From an uncultured Bacteroidales bacterium (GTDB lineage Bacteria > Bacteroidota > Bacteroidia > Bacteroidales > Paludibacteraceae), in contig ONPG01000005.1 of NCBI GenBank assembly GCA_900319645.1, forward strand, positions 1 to 64,000: a stretch of 64,000 nucleotides of DNA, read 5' to 3'. Positions 6,088 through 15,905 of this stretch are shown here, one piece after another; positions within the stretch are counted from its first letter, which is position 1; each line of letters starts with the position of its first letter. Both the position numbers and the translations under genes were made by a program. The notes under the pieces were generated by a model. The model made no database searches. It had not been told where the DNA came from and worked only from the letters and a program-made list of their open reading frames with translations.

Positions 6088-7920
6088 ATGCAATACGATT
6101 TACAAAAGCTCGAGCGTATGTCGCTCGATGAAGTGCGTGAGATAGCTGTGAGCATGGGCTTGAGTCCCCGCCGCAGTCAGTCGATCCGAGAAATTAGTTA
6201 TGCCATTCTGGATGCGCAGGCCGACAACCGTGCCGCCAATGTGCAAGCCAAAGAAGATGCGCGTATAGCCGCAGGTCTTCCGAGCAAGCGTGAGCGTGCG
6301 CGCGGCGTACGCCGCCCTGCCGCCAAGAAAGTGAACACCTCCAACCTCAAAAGCGAGCAGGTGGTAGCCACCGTAGGCAGCGAGACCGAGCAGATGGCAG
6401 AGATACAAGAACAGATGAAAGCCAACAACCACAAGCCCAACAAGACCGTTCAGGCGCTGGAGTCCCGCAAGCCGCTGGCTCAGATAGACGAAGCATTGGG
6501 CGAACCCGTTGCTACGCCTTCCGTACAAGGGGAGTTGTTCGCGGCAGAGGAACCCACCCCGGCTCACGAGGATGCTATACCAACGGCTGAGATTCAGGAA
6601 GAAGCCCCGAAGAAACGTACACGCAAGACCAAAGCCGAGAAAGAGGCGGAAGCCAAAGCCAAAGCCGAGGAGAAAGCCAGAGCTCAGGCCAATGCGGAGC
6701 TGGTGACCAGCGTTACTCCTGATCCTCCCGTAGCACCGGAACCGGAGGAAGAGACAGTGGCTGAGGAGCCGAAGAACGAATACAAACTGCCGAACTTAGG
6801 CGAGAACGTCATTGCCATGGGCACCTTGGAGTGTGCACCGGACGGCTACGGGTTCCTGCGCTCGGCCGACTACAACTACCTGCCCAGCCCGGATGATGTG
6901 TATGTGAGCAAAGACCAGGTTCGCCAATACGGATTGAAGCCCGGCGACACCGTGGAGTGTTCGATACGCGTCAACCCCCAGCCGGACAAGTTCTTCCCGA
7001 TGGATAGAGTGATCCGTATCAACGGTCTGGCTCCCGAAATGGCTAAACAGCGTATCGCTTTCGAGAACCTCACCCCACTCTTCCCCGACAAGAAATTCCG
7101 TCTGTGCACGGGCAAGAACGACCCGTTGAGCGTGCGTATTATAGATCTGTTCGCGCCTATCGGTAAAGGTCAGCGCGGACTGATTGTGGCTCAGCCGAAG
7201 ACAGGTAAGACCGTGTTGCTCAAAGAGTTGGCAAACGCTATTATCAAGAACAACCCCGAGGTGTATATGATCGTGCTTCTGATAGACGAACGTCCGGAGG
7301 AAGTGACGGACATGGCTCGCAGCGTGAATGCGGAGGTCATTGCTTCGACCTTCGACGAACCGGCGGAGAACCATGTGAAAGTAGCCAATATCGTACACGA
7401 GAAAGCCAAACGTCTGGTGGAAAGCGGTCACGACGTAGTCATTCTGCTGGATTCGATCACCCGTCTGGCTCGCGCCTACAACACGGTGGCTCCGTCGAGC
7501 GGAAAAGTGCTGTCCGGCGGTGTGGAAGCCCAAGCTTTGCACAAACCCAAACGCTTCTTCGGCGCAGCACGTAACATCGAGAACGGCGGAAGTCTGACCA
7601 TCATTGCCACCGCTCTGACCGAGACAGGCAGCAAGATGGATGACCTGATCTTCGAGGAGTTCAAGGGAACCGGTAACATGGAGTTGCAGCTGGACCGCAA
7701 ACTGGCGAACCGCCGTATCTTCCCCGCCGTGGACATTCCTGCCTCAAGCACCCGTCGCGACGACCTGCTTCTGCCACAAGACGTTCTGACACGCATGTGG
7801 CAGATCCGCAAACAACTGAGCGACATGAACGGACAGGAAGCGATGGAGAAACTGAAAGCGTATATGGAACGCACAGAGGACAACGACGAATTCCTGCTTG
7901 CCGTCAACGGAGCAAGGTAA
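6088..7920 (+). CDS. rho: transcription termination factor Rho
   Basis: Hexameric RNA-dependent ATPase that ends transcription. A Rho N-terminal helical domain (about residues 1-45, [18 protein letters not shown]) is followed by about 190 residues of Ala/Lys/Glu/Pro-rich disordered insert. Then come the RNA-binding cold-shock fold (about 245-310, DGYGFLR) and the ATPase (Walker [12 protein letters not shown] near 367-377, [12 protein letters not shown] near 400, [13 protein letters not shown] near 452). At 610 aa it is much longer than the roughly 420-residue E. coli protein, as is usual for Bacteroidota Rho. It has its own promoter; aroQ follows after a heptamer-repeat gap. Confidence 0.97.
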   Translation: MQYDLQKLERMSLDEVREIAVSMGLSPRRSQSIREISYAILDAQADNRAANVQAKEDARIAAGLPSKRERARGVRRPAAKKVNTSNLKSEQVVATVGSETEQMAEIQEQMKANNHKPNKTVQALESRKPLAQIDEALGEPVATPSVQGELFAAEEPTPAHEDAIPTAEIQEEAPKKRTRKTKAEKEAEAKAKAEEKARAQANAELVTSVTPDPPVAPEPEEETVAEEPKNEYKLPNLGENVIAMGTLECAPDGYGFLRSADYNYLPSPDDVYVSKDQVRQYGLKPGDTVECSIRVNPQPDKFFPMDRVIRINGLAPEMAKQRIAFENLTPLFPDKKFRLCTGKNDPLSVRIIDLFAPIGKGQRGLIVAQPKTGKTVLLKELANAIIKNNPEVYMIVLLIDERPEEVTDMARSVNAEVIASTFDEPAENHVKVANIVHEKAKRLVESGHDVVILLDSITRLARAYNTVAPSSGKVLSGGVEAQALHKPKRFFGAARNIENGGSLTIIATALTETGSKMDDLIFEEFKGTGNMELQLDRKLANRRIFPAVDIPASSTRRDDLLLPQDVLTRMWQIRKQLSDMNGQEAMEKLKAYMERTEDNDEFLLAVNGAR

Positions 7921-7974
7921 TTGATAATTGATAATTGACAATTGACAATTGATAATTGACAGTTGATAATTGAT
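7921..7974 (+). repeat. 7-bp tandem repeat TTGATAA/TTGACAA
   Basis: Eight heptamer units (TTGATAA, TTGACAA, TTGACAG variants) fill the whole gap between the rho stop and the aroQ start. Confidence 0.85.
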
Positions 7975-7976
7975 TC

Positions 7977-8405
7977 ATGAAAAAAATCGCAATTATCAAT
8001 GGGCCCAACCTCAACCGATTGGGACTTAGGAAGCCGGAGATATACGGCACGAAAACGATGGCACAGATTTTGCTTGCAATCCAACAAGCATATCCCGACG
8101 TGCACTTGATCTACCACCAATCGAACCACGAGGGCGACTTGATCGACTGGATACAGGAGATGAATGAGGAGGCTCACAGAGCTGACGGCATCGTCCTGAA
8201 TGCCGGAGGATACAGCCACACCAGTGTAGCCTTGCGGGATGCCATAGAAGAAAGCGAAGTGCCGGTAGTAGAGGTACATATTAGCGACATTAGTCAGCGG
8301 GAAGCATTCAGGCGCGTGAGTCTGCTCACGCCCGTGTGCGCGCATAGTATTATAGGAAAAGGTACAAACGGCTACCGGATGGCCGTAGAATTTTTACTCA
8401 CATGA
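7977..8405 (+). CDS. aroQ: 3-dehydroquinate dehydratase, type II
   Basis: Shikimate-pathway enzyme converting 3-dehydroquinate to 3-dehydroshikimate. The 142 aa match the family length. Visible motifs are NGPNLNRLG near the start with the lid Tyr in PEIYG, QSNHEGDLIDW, LNAGGYSHTSVALRDA and VEVHISD containing the catalytic His. The stop overlaps the next start by four bases (ATGA), so translation is probably coupled to the outer-membrane gene downstream. Confidence 0.96.
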   Translation: MKKIAIINGPNLNRLGLRKPEIYGTKTMAQILLAIQQAYPDVHLIYHQSNHEGDLIDWIQEMNEEAHRADGIVLNAGGYSHTSVALRDAIEESEVPVVEVHISDISQREAFRRVSLLTPVCAHSIIGKGTNGYRMAVEFLLT

Positions 8406-10960
8406 AAAAGATTGTAAATCTGATTTTGTTCCTGTCTCTCGCCGTGACGGCATGGGCAGGAAACAGCGTAACCGGTCGCGTGTATGACAACACGACACGC
8501 CAGCCGATGGATTTTGTCAACGTAAGCGTTGAGAAAAACCAGGAGAACAAGGAAACAGTAGGCGGAACGATCACCGACGCCACCGGCAGTTTCACCATCG
8601 AACTGAAAGAGGGCAAATATGTGCTGGTCATCAGTTTTATGGGTTACAGCGAAGTCCGCCGGGAGATAACCATCGCCGGAGCGGATCTCAACATCGGACG
8701 CATTTTCCTCAAAGAAGACACCCAGACCCTGAACGAAGTGGAAGTGGTGGGACAAAACAGCTCCATGCGATTTGAACTGGACAAGAAAGTGTTTACCGTG
8801 GATCAGAACATCGCTTCCGCAGGTGCGAGCGTGACGGATGTGCTGGAGAACATCCCTTCCGTGGATGTCGATCAGGAAGGCAACATCAGTCTGCGCAACT
8901 CGGAGGATGTGGAGATATGGATCAACGGCAAGCCGGCAGGACTGAACAGCGAGAACCGCGCACAAGTGCTCCAACAGATGCCTGCGGGAACGATTGAGAA
9001 AATCGAATTGATCACCAATCCCTCCGCGAAATTCTCGCCCGAAGGCACCTCCGGCATTATCAATCTGGTGATGAAAAAAGACCGTGCAGCAGGCTTCTAC
9101 GGCTCCGTGCAAGCCGGTATCAACTATGCTCTGGCAAAGCCCTGGACCACCCCTCCGGGAGGTAACGTGGGCTTTAATATCAATTTCAACGCAGGGCCCG
9201 TGGACGGATATTTCAACGCAGGTTACCGCTACCACATCAGTAACGGCGGAAGTATCACCGACCGCTACACCTTAGACGGAATGGGCACGGAGAAACTGGA
9301 TTCGTCGCTGATAGTGAACCGTTTGCAGCAAGAAGGTGTACAGACTCATCGCGGCGGAGGTATATTCGCCCGTGCAGGTCTGAACTTCCACGTAGCGGAA
9401 CACTCGACCATAGGCGTTTCGGGCTTCGGCATGGTCAGCGAACCGAATGTGTTCAACAACCGCAACACCAATGACCGAACCTATATCCTGAGTAACCCCT
9501 TGGGAGAAACACTGCGTGAATACAAACGTCTGCAAAACGGCACAGGCAGCCACCCCGGCGGCAACGCCACGCTCGACTACACCCTGGAGCTGGACGAGCA
9601 CAAACTGATTGTAAGCGGAACCTACAATAACTTCGGCTGGAACCAGCTAACCAATTACACCCAGATAGAAAACGACACGACCTATCAGGACCAAGACAAT
9701 CTGAACAAAAACCAAGGTATAGAGATCAAAGCGGATTACGAGTGGAAGCCCACTCCCAAGAGCCGTCTGGAAGCCGGTTACGACTACACCCGCAACTGGA
9801 GTAACAGTTCGTCCTCCGCACACAACATCGCCAAAGACGGCACAAAAACAGAGCTATTCCCGTACTACTCGAAAGTCGATGGTCTGACGCAAAACCATGC
9901 GCTTTATATCACCTACGGTAACCGTTTCTGGGACCGACTGTCGATCCAGGTAGGTTTGCGCGGCGAGTATTACATGCGCCATCTGGAGTCGGTTTACAAA
10001 GACAACACAGGCGCAGAGACCGATGCCTATGCCGCCTATCCGAACAAAAAAGACACGGCGTATTTCCAACTCTTCCCGAGCGCGTACATCAGTTATGATT
10101 TCGGCGGAGGAAACGAGTTGCAACTCAACTACACCCGGCGTGTCAACCGTCCGTGGGGACACCAGATCAACCCCCGAATGGATCTCAGCGACAGTACAAA
10201 CATCAGTTACGGAAACGTGGACCTGCTTCCCGCCTACTCCAACAACTTGGAGCTGAACTACCTGAAGACCTGGGAACGGCACACACTGAGCGCAGGTATC
10301 TTCTGGAGATACCGGGAAGGCGCCGTGCAGAACATCAAATATATGGACGCCGACGGAAAGACGATGAAGAACACCTATCTCAACATCTCCACCCGTCAGG
10401 ATCTGGGCGTCGAGGTGGTGGCGAAAAACCGTCTTTTCGGCGAGCTGCTCCAACTGACGACCAGCGCGAATTTCTATTGGAACAACGTGTCCGCCGTGCA
10501 TGACACCATTCTCCACCAGGGAATCAAGATTCCAGTGAATCTGGACAAGCAGAATATCTTCGCCGGCTCGGTACGGTTGAACGCCCAGTTTATGTTCACC
10601 AAGAATTTCTCGGGCCAGATCACGGGTAACTACCGCAGTCCGCGCGTGGTGGCGCAAGGTACGACGAGCCACAGTTATTCGCTCGACATAGGTCTTCGCC
10701 ACACTTTCCTCAACAAACAACTGGCTTTAGCGCTGAACGTACGCGACATCTTGGACAGCCGTGCAAGACGCAATACCACTTGGGGAGACAAGTTCTGGCA
10801 GTTCAGCGAGAACCGCTGGCACAGCCGTACGATCAGTTTCACGATCACCTATAACTTCGGCAACAACAAACAACGCCGTTGGAACCGCGACGAAATGGGC
10901 GGCGGAGTTGACGACATGGGCGATGACAGCGGCAACAACACAACAAGCAACGACTTTTGA
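8402..10960 (+). CDS. outer-membrane beta-barrel protein with CarboxypepD_reg and plug-like domain
   Basis: A signal peptide (MKKIVNLILFLSLAVTAWA) is followed by a CarboxypepD-regulatory-like domain (about 20-105, VTGRVYDNTTRQPMDFVNV). Next is a TonB-receptor-like plug (about 115-225, including VLENIPSVDVDQEGNISLRN and ITNPSAKFSPEGTSGIINLV), then a long barrel of alternating aromatic strands ending with TISFTITYNFGNN near the C-terminus, and a Gly/Asp/Asn tail. This is the OMP_b-brl_3 type of TonB-dependent-receptor relative in Bacteroidota. No SusD partner is present, so it is not a classical Sus pair; substrate unknown. It overlaps aroQ by 4 bp and the next gene by 4 bp. Confidence 0.88.
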   Translation: MKKIVNLILFLSLAVTAWAGNSVTGRVYDNTTRQPMDFVNVSVEKNQENKETVGGTITDATGSFTIELKEGKYVLVISFMGYSEVRREITIAGADLNIGRIFLKEDTQTLNEVEVVGQNSSMRFELDKKVFTVDQNIASAGASVTDVLENIPSVDVDQEGNISLRNSEDVEIWINGKPAGLNSENRAQVLQQMPAGTIEKIELITNPSAKFSPEGTSGIINLVMKKDRAAGFYGSVQAGINYALAKPWTTPPGGNVGFNINFNAGPVDGYFNAGYRYHISNGGSITDRYTLDGMGTEKLDSSLIVNRLQQEGVQTHRGGGIFARAGLNFHVAEHSTIGVSGFGMVSEPNVFNNRNTNDRTYILSNPLGETLREYKRLQNGTGSHPGGNATLDYTLELDEHKLIVSGTYNNFGWNQLTNYTQIENDTTYQDQDNLNKNQGIEIKADYEWKPTPKSRLEAGYDYTRNWSNSSSSAHNIAKDGTKTELFPYYSKVDGLTQNHALYITYGNRFWDRLSIQVGLRGEYYMRHLESVYKDNTGAETDAYAAYPNKKDTAYFQLFPSAYISYDFGGGNELQLNYTRRVNRPWGHQINPRMDLSDSTNISYGNVDLLPAYSNNLELNYLKTWERHTLSAGIFWRYREGAVQNIKYMDADGKTMKNTYLNISTRQDLGVEVVAKNRLFGELLQLTTSANFYWNNVSAVHDTILHQGIKIPVNLDKQNIFAGSVRLNAQFMFTKNFSGQITGNYRSPRVVAQGTTSHSYSLDIGLRHTFLNKQLALALNVRDILDSRARRNTTWGDKFWQFSENRWHSRTISFTITYNFGNNKQRRWNRDEMGGGVDDMGDDSGNNTTSNDF

Positions 10961-11706
10961 GTATTGAAGATTTGAAAATACAACGATTATTCATAGTTTT
11001 CGCGCTAAGTATTATCACCTGTAGTACTTCGGCACAAGGAGGAATGAACAGGCCGTATGTGGACGACAAACTCTTCCACTTCGGATTCCAGTTAGGCATG
11101 AACTTCGCCACATTCATGATACACGACAGTGAGCAACAGTTGATGATGGCCGGTGCTCCGGATACGATCCACTCGCGCGTCAGTTCGGTGATGCCGGGTT
11201 TCAACGTCGGCTTTGTGAGCGACCTGCGTCTGTGCAAGTTCCTGAACCTGCGTTTCTGCCCGGGTTTGCAGTTCACCAGCCGTACGATCACTTTCAAATC
11301 GGCATCGGACAGGCCTGTCAAAGGTTCGCCTCCATTGGGAGACCGCATAGATGTACTGGCTATTCCCGTCAATCTGCCGTTGTACCTGAAGTTCTCAGCC
11401 GAACGGATGGGCAATTTCCGGCCATACGTGATAGGTGGTGGCGGCGTCAGTTTCAACACCAGCCGTGACCGCGAGAAACCGATTGTGCTCAACCTGACGG
11501 ATTATTTCTGCGAAGTCGGCTTTGGCGTGGATCTGTATTTCCAATGGTTCAAGTTCTGTCCGGAAATAACATACCGTATCGGTTTTGCCAACCAGTTGGC
11601 ACCGTGGAGTGCCGTTGGCAGCCTGACCGAGGCGGACGGTTTCTACTCTGCTTCTATCAAAAACATGACCAGTCATTGTATTTGTCTGACATTCAATTTC
11701 GAGTAA
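10957..11706 (+). CDS. PorT-like outer-membrane beta-barrel protein
   Basis: No ATG is available near the front. A TTG overlapping the upstream stop (TTGA at 10957) or a second TTG at 10972 must be used; the latter gives a clean signal peptide, MKIQRLFIVFALSIITCSTSAQ. The mature part has the PorT/porin family look: DDKLFHFGFQLGMNFATFMI, then alternating strands ending LTFNFE. PorT takes part in type IX secretion. Other T9SS evidence in the window (porD, a sorting domain) makes this plausible, but a generic small barrel cannot be excluded. Confidence 0.65.
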   Translation: MSIEDLKIQRLFIVFALSIITCSTSAQGGMNRPYVDDKLFHFGFQLGMNFATFMIHDSEQQLMMAGAPDTIHSRVSSVMPGFNVGFVSDLRLCKFLNLRFCPGLQFTSRTITFKSASDRPVKGSPPLGDRIDVLAIPVNLPLYLKFSAERMGNFRPYVIGGGGVSFNTSRDREKPIVLNLTDYFCEVGFGVDLYFQWFKFCPEITYRIGFANQLAPWSAVGSLTEADGFYSASIKNMTSHCICLTFNFE

Positions 11707-13164
11707 ATGCGTAAGATTCTATTCGTTTTTATATGCGCGTGCGCTTTGGTGTCCTGCCGTGAGTACCAGCCGAGCGACGATCCCTCCCTGCGGTTACGTT
11801 TCTCGTGCGACACCCTTTCGTTCGACACGGTTCTGACCGAACAAGGGAGTGCCACCTTGCAACTAATGGTGTACAACCCCAACAAGAACGCACTCGTCAT
11901 CGACCGCGTGTGGATGGATGACGGCGAGGCTTTCAAGGTCAATATGGACGGCGAGCAGGACCTGAGCCGGCTGACCGAATTGCCTGTTTACGGAGGCGAC
12001 AGTTTGTTCGTTTTCGTGCGGATAGCTGATTTCGGAGCGTTGGCGGAGAACGGCGTCGTGCGGATAGAAGACCATTTGCATTTCCATTTGAAAACGGATG
12101 TTACACAATCGGTGACGCTGGAAGCCTACGGCCAGAACGTGACACGTCTCGGTCTTCGCGGAGGACGCCTGCAATACGACACGTATCATTTCACCGCCGA
12201 AAGGCCTTACCTGCTCTTTGACACGGTGATTGTGGTCGGAGATATGACCATCGATGCCGGTGCTACCCTATATATGCACAAGGGCGCATCGATATACGCG
12301 TTAGGCAATGTGACGGCAAAAGGCACTCGTGAGCAGCCTGTTTCCATCCGTGGCGACAGGCTGGACCGGTTGTTCGACAGTGTGCCTTACCTGTATGCCT
12401 CGGGCGGCTGGAACGGCATCTATCTGCAAGCAGACCAACCGAGGAACTATCAACTGGAGTACGTAGATATCCTCTCCGGAAACGTGGGACTGTATGCCTA
12501 CAGTTCTTGCACCGACTCGCTGCCACAACTACGGATGAACGGTTGTCGTATTCACAACCATGCGTTGTACGGCTTGGTTCTGGTGAACACAGACGCACAG
12601 GTGGTGAACACGGAGATCAGTAACTGCGCTTCCTATTGCGTCTATTGCTCCGGCGGAGAGCACGATTTTATCCATTCTACCATCGCATCGTATTTCGGCT
12701 ACACGACCATACGCATTCAGTCGGTGGCCAAAGAGAATGCCGCGGCGGTGTTCATCGACAATCTGCAGAAGACAGGTCCGAAAACCGTCACGTCGTTCTA
12801 CAACTGTATTATCACCGGTTATCTGACCGACCAGCTGGTAGTCGCCACGCCGTTTGACCAGTATTATCCCGGCACTTTCCTCGGCAACTATCTCAAGACG
12901 GACACGCTCCGTGTGCCTCATGCCTTAGCCAACACCTATTGGCAGGACCCCAAGCAAGTGCCGGAGAGTGCAGACACTGTGCCGGTGTTCCGCAACCATT
13001 TCTATGAATACAAGAAATACGTTTACTATGATTTCCATCTGGACAGCCTGAGTCCGGCCATAGGTATAGGAGACAGCCTTACTGCCCTACCATGGCCTAT
13101 GGACCGTGACGGTTTGTCCCGGACGAACTGTCCGCCGGATGCCGGATGCTACCAGCACGAATGA
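11707..13164 (+). CDS. lipoprotein with a right-handed beta-helix
   Basis: MRKILFVFICACALVSCRE is a lipoprotein signal with the lipid Cys at 17. Residues about 30-140 form an Ig-like/DUF1573-like N-terminal region. From about 160 on, repeated short strands with alternating hydrophobics (GDMTIDAGATLYMHKGAS, GLVLVNTDAQVVNTEISNCA) indicate a parallel beta-helix ending near 400. Such proteins are common cell-surface lipoproteins in Bacteroidales; no catalytic residues can be assigned. It starts at the base after the upstream stop and converges on ribF with a 1-bp gap. Confidence 0.75.
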   Translation: MRKILFVFICACALVSCREYQPSDDPSLRLRFSCDTLSFDTVLTEQGSATLQLMVYNPNKNALVIDRVWMDDGEAFKVNMDGEQDLSRLTELPVYGGDSLFVFVRIADFGALAENGVVRIEDHLHFHLKTDVTQSVTLEAYGQNVTRLGLRGGRLQYDTYHFTAERPYLLFDTVIVVGDMTIDAGATLYMHKGASIYALGNVTAKGTREQPVSIRGDRLDRLFDSVPYLYASGGWNGIYLQADQPRNYQLEYVDILSGNVGLYAYSSCTDSLPQLRMNGCRIHNHALYGLVLVNTDAQVVNTEISNCASYCVYCSGGEHDFIHSTIASYFGYTTIRIQSVAKENAAAVFIDNLQKTGPKTVTSFYNCIITGYLTDQLVVATPFDQYYPGTFLGNYLKTDTLRVPHALANTYWQDPKQVPESADTVPVFRNHFYEYKKYVYYDFHLDSLSPAIGIGDSLTALPWPMDRDGLSRTNCPPDAGCYQHE

Positions 13165-13165
13165 T

Positions 13166-14032
13166 TCATGCCAACCGGCTCACGTCCTCCTGAATCTGCT
13201 GTTTCAGTTCGTCCAGACTATTGAATTTCTTCTCTTCGCGGATAAAACGCTCGAAGCGGATAGTGAGCCGCTCGCCGTATAAATCACCGTGGAAACCGGG
13301 AATGTGCAATTCTATCGTACGTTCGCTATTCCCGACGGTCGGGTTCGTACCTATGTTTAGTATCCCGTTTGTGAATCCTAGACAATACGTTGGTATCGAG
13401 ACTGCATAAACACCGTTTTTCGGCACTATTTTCTCCGGGCTTTCCGGCTGGATGTTGGCCGTCGGGAAACCTATTCCCCGACCGATGCCGTTTCCGTGCA
13501 CAACGATACCGCTCATTTCGTAGGGATGGCCGAGCAGTTCGTTCGTCATAGCGATATTGCCGCTCTCGAGCGCTTGGCGGATTTCCGTAGAAGAGACATG
13601 CCACTCGCCGTCAATAAACTCACCCAAAGAAACGACCTCCACTCCGTTCTCTTCGCCCGCCTTGCGGTAATCCTGCGGATGACGCAGACGGTCGGAACCG
13701 AACTGATGGTCGTAACCCATGAGCAGCACTTCGACTCCGTGTTCTGCATGCAAGTGCTGCAAAAAACCGGATGCGGTCAGTTGGTGGATCTGCTCAAATG
13801 GCAAAACAAGCACCTCGTCCGCCTCTTGGCTCAGCATCGCCTCACGCTCCGGGAGTGTGGTCAGCAAACGAGGTACGTAGTCGGTCTGCAAAACCGAACG
13901 AGGGTGACGGTCAAAAGTGACAATAACAGACTTCAGACCGCGGCGTACCGCTTCCTGACGCAGATGCTCAAAAAGGTACTTATGACCCCGATGAACACCA
14001 TCAAAAAAACCAATTGTTGCAATCTTTCCCAT
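13166..14032 (-). CDS. ribF: bifunctional riboflavin kinase / FAD synthetase
   Basis: Makes FMN from riboflavin and FAD from FMN. The start is placed at MGKIATIGFFDGVHRGH (14032), which begins with the adenylyltransferase nucleotide-binding motif; upstream in-frame sequence overlaps the promoter and is not coding. The N-terminal half is the FAD synthetase (STEIRQALESG), the C-terminal half the kinase (GRGIGFPTANIQ, then NGVYAV, LNIGTNPT and the E in IELHIPGF). 288 aa, slightly shorter than the usual 300-315. Confidence 0.95.
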   Translation of the reverse strand: MGKIATIGFFDGVHRGHKYLFEHLRQEAVRRGLKSVIVTFDRHPRSVLQTDYVPRLLTTLPEREAMLSQEADEVLVLPFEQIHQLTASGFLQHLHAEHGVEVLLMGYDHQFGSDRLRHPQDYRKAGEENGVEVVSLGEFIDGEWHVSSTEIRQALESGNIAMTNELLGHPYEMSGIVVHGNGIGRGIGFPTANIQPESPEKIVPKNGVYAVSIPTYCLGFTNGILNIGTNPTVGNSERTIELHIPGFHGDLYGERLTIRFERFIREEKKFNSLDELKQQIQEDVSRLA

Positions 14033-14040
14033 TTTCGAGT

Positions 14041-14072
14041 GCAAAATTACAAAAATATTTTGATATGTGCAA
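14041..14072 (-). promoter_or_regulatory. promoter of ribF
   Basis: On the minus strand TTGCAC (14072-14067) and TAATTTTGC (14049-14041). It overlaps the oppositely directed promoter at 14060-14090. Confidence 0.7.
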
Positions 14073-14090
14073 AAAAAGTTGTATCTTTGC
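14060..14090 (+). promoter_or_regulatory. promoter of the ABC permease / ispE pair
   Basis: TTG at 14060 and TATCTTTGC at 14082-14090, 19 bases apart. It shares 13 bp with the ribF promoter, so the two cannot be occupied together. Confidence 0.75.
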
Positions 14091-14117
14091 ACCCTAATTG
14101 GAATTTTTATTAAACAC

Positions 14118-15005
14118 ATGGCACAAATAAAGACTACTGAAGCGGCTTTCGATGATCAGAATTGGACCACCGTCATTAAGCCGAAAGACAAATTACTCGC
14201 CGTAGATTTAGGCGAGATTTGGCGTTACCGCGATCTGCTAACGCTTTTTGTAAAACGAAACATTATTACCCAGTACAAGCAGACAGTACTCGGTCCGTTG
14301 TGGTTCTTCATCCAGCCAATTATGACGGTTGTGATGTATATGGTGGTGTTCAACGGTATCGCCGGCATCGGAACCGACAACCGTCCGCAAGCGTTGTTCT
14401 ACCTTGGAGGTATTTGTTGTTGGCAGTATTTTTCGGATTGCTTGACCAAATCCAGCAACACGTTTGTCAGCAACGCCAATATCTTCGGCAAAGTGTATTT
14501 CCCGCGTCTGATAAGCCCGCTGAGTGACGTCATCAGCAACCTGGTACGATTCTCCATTCAGTTCGGCTTGTTCCTGATCGTGTATATCTATTACCTGATT
14601 TTTCCGGGTGATTTCACGATTGAGCCCAACTGGACGCTTTGCCTTGTTCCGTTACTGATTGTTATGTTAGCCGGTTTGGCGCTTGGCTTTGGTATTCTGT
14701 TCTCCAGTATGACAACCAAATACCGCGATTTGCAGGTGCTCTTGGGATTCTTCGTCAGCCTGTGGATGTATGCTACGCCGGTTATTTATCCTCTGTCCAC
14801 CATCACAAACGAGAAGATTCGTCTGGCCATGATGCTCAACCCGGTTACGGGAATCGTTGAGTTCTTCAAATACGGATTCCTCGGAGCAAGCAATCCGCCG
14901 GAGTGGTGGATGCTCGGTTACAGTTTCCTGTTCATGGCTCTTCTGCTGGCCTTCGGTATTGTCGTGTTCAACAAAGTGCAGAAATCGTTCATGGATACGG
15001 TTTAA
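14118..15005 (+). CDS. ABC-2 type transporter permease, O-antigen/polysaccharide export (Wzm type)
   Basis: Inner-membrane subunit of a polysaccharide exporter. The start at MAQIKTTEAAF (14118) places it 28 bp after the -7 box. About six membrane segments are visible (WFFIQPIMTVVMYMVVF, then VRFSIQFGLFLIVYIYYL, LCLVPLLIVMLAGLALGF, FFVSLWMYATPVIY, and the last near 270-290). The family signature NPVTGIVEFFKYGFLG is present. The cytoplasmic N-terminus is typical of Wzm/KpsM proteins. The ATPase partner (Wzt) is not in the window; ispE follows instead after 3 bp, so the ATPase must be encoded elsewhere. Confidence 0.88.
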   Translation: MAQIKTTEAAFDDQNWTTVIKPKDKLLAVDLGEIWRYRDLLTLFVKRNIITQYKQTVLGPLWFFIQPIMTVVMYMVVFNGIAGIGTDNRPQALFYLGGICCWQYFSDCLTKSSNTFVSNANIFGKVYFPRLISPLSDVISNLVRFSIQFGLFLIVYIYYLIFPGDFTIEPNWTLCLVPLLIVMLAGLALGFGILFSSMTTKYRDLQVLLGFFVSLWMYATPVIYPLSTITNEKIRLAMMLNPVTGIVEFFKYGFLGASNPPEWWMLGYSFLFMALLLAFGIVVFNKVQKSFMDTV

Positions 15006-15008
15006 TCT

Positions 15009-15905
15009 ATGATTTTATATCCAAATTGCAAAATAAATTTAGGCCTGCGTGTCATACGCAAACGCGAAGATGGTTACCACGATTTGGAAACCATCTTCGT
15101 GCCTGTTTATAGCCTGCATGACGAGTTGGAAGTGGCACCAATCAGCAATCAGCAATCACCTATCTCCTTCGTTCAAGAAGGTATTGCCGTAGATTGCAAT
15201 CCCGAGGATAACTTGATCATCCAATGCTACAGACGCATGGCAGCCAAGTATCCGCAAATAGGCACCGTACGTATCCGTTTCCGCAAGAATATACCTTTTG
15301 GAGCCGGATTAGGCGGCGGAAGCAGCGATGCCGCGCACATGGCGATCGCCTTGAATGAGATTTTCTCGCTGGGTTTGTGCCGTGAGCAGTTGGCGGCAGA
15401 AGTAAGGCCGTTAGGAGCCGATTGTCCGTTCTTTGTCTATAACACGCCGTGCTATGCAGCGGGTATCGGTGATCTGCTTACTCCTGTTGACATCGACCTG
15501 CGCGGAATAAGAATCATTCTTGTCAAACCCGAAGAAGGAGTGTCCACGCGTGAAGCTTATGCCGGTATTACAAAGCATCCCGAAGCGGAAGGACAAATCC
15601 AGTCTCTGCTGTTCGGGCAAACCGGTTCCGGCTCTTTCTGTGACGCTATCAGGCAGCACGGAGACCTGCTTGTCAACGATTTCGAGCAAACGGTTTTCCC
15701 GCTTCATCCGACTATCGCGCAAATAAAAGAGCGCCTACTGGAAGCAGGCGCTCTCTATGCAAGCATGAGTGGAAGCGGTTCAACCGTTTTCGGGCTTTTT
15801 GAGGACAATACGGAAAGTCGATCCAACACCAAGCTCCGATTGTTTAAGCAGGAGTTTGCCTCCATGATATTGGTCGATAATACGCTTGGCGAGTGGAAGT
15901 CCTAA
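15009..15905 (+). CDS. ispE: 4-diphosphocytidyl-2-C-methyl-D-erythritol kinase
   Basis: GHMP kinase of the MEP isoprenoid pathway. Motifs: CKINLGLRV near the start, the glycine loop PFGAGLGGGSSDAA near 95-110, and MSGSGSTVFGLFE near 255. Residues about 43-52 (ISNQQSPIS) are extra and are encoded by three 7-bp repeats (CAATCAG). The last 126 bp overlap, antisense, the end of the histidine kinase gene on the other strand; both overlapping ends look like conserved family sequence, so the overlap is genuine. Confidence 0.94.
   Translation: MILYPNCKINLGLRVIRKREDGYHDLETIFVPVYSLHDELEVAPISNQQSPISFVQEGIAVDCNPEDNLIIQCYRRMAAKYPQIGTVRIRFRKNIPFGAGLGGGSSDAAHMAIALNEIFSLGLCREQLAAEVRPLGADCPFFVYNTPCYAAGIGDLLTPVDIDLRGIRIILVKPEEGVSTREAYAGITKHPEAEGQIQSLLFGQTGSGSFCDAIRQHGDLLVNDFEQTVFPLHPTIAQIKERLLEAGALYASMSGSGSTVFGLFEDNTESRSNTKLRLFKQEFASMILVDNTLGEWKS

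Noticed and set aside
6100..7542. Long minus-strand frames opposite rho
   Set aside because: Antisense shadows of a strongly conserved gene with GC-biased codons.
9854..10720. 288-aa minus-strand frame opposite the outer-membrane protein
   Set aside because: Antisense shadow; the plus-strand barrel protein is clearly the coding strand.
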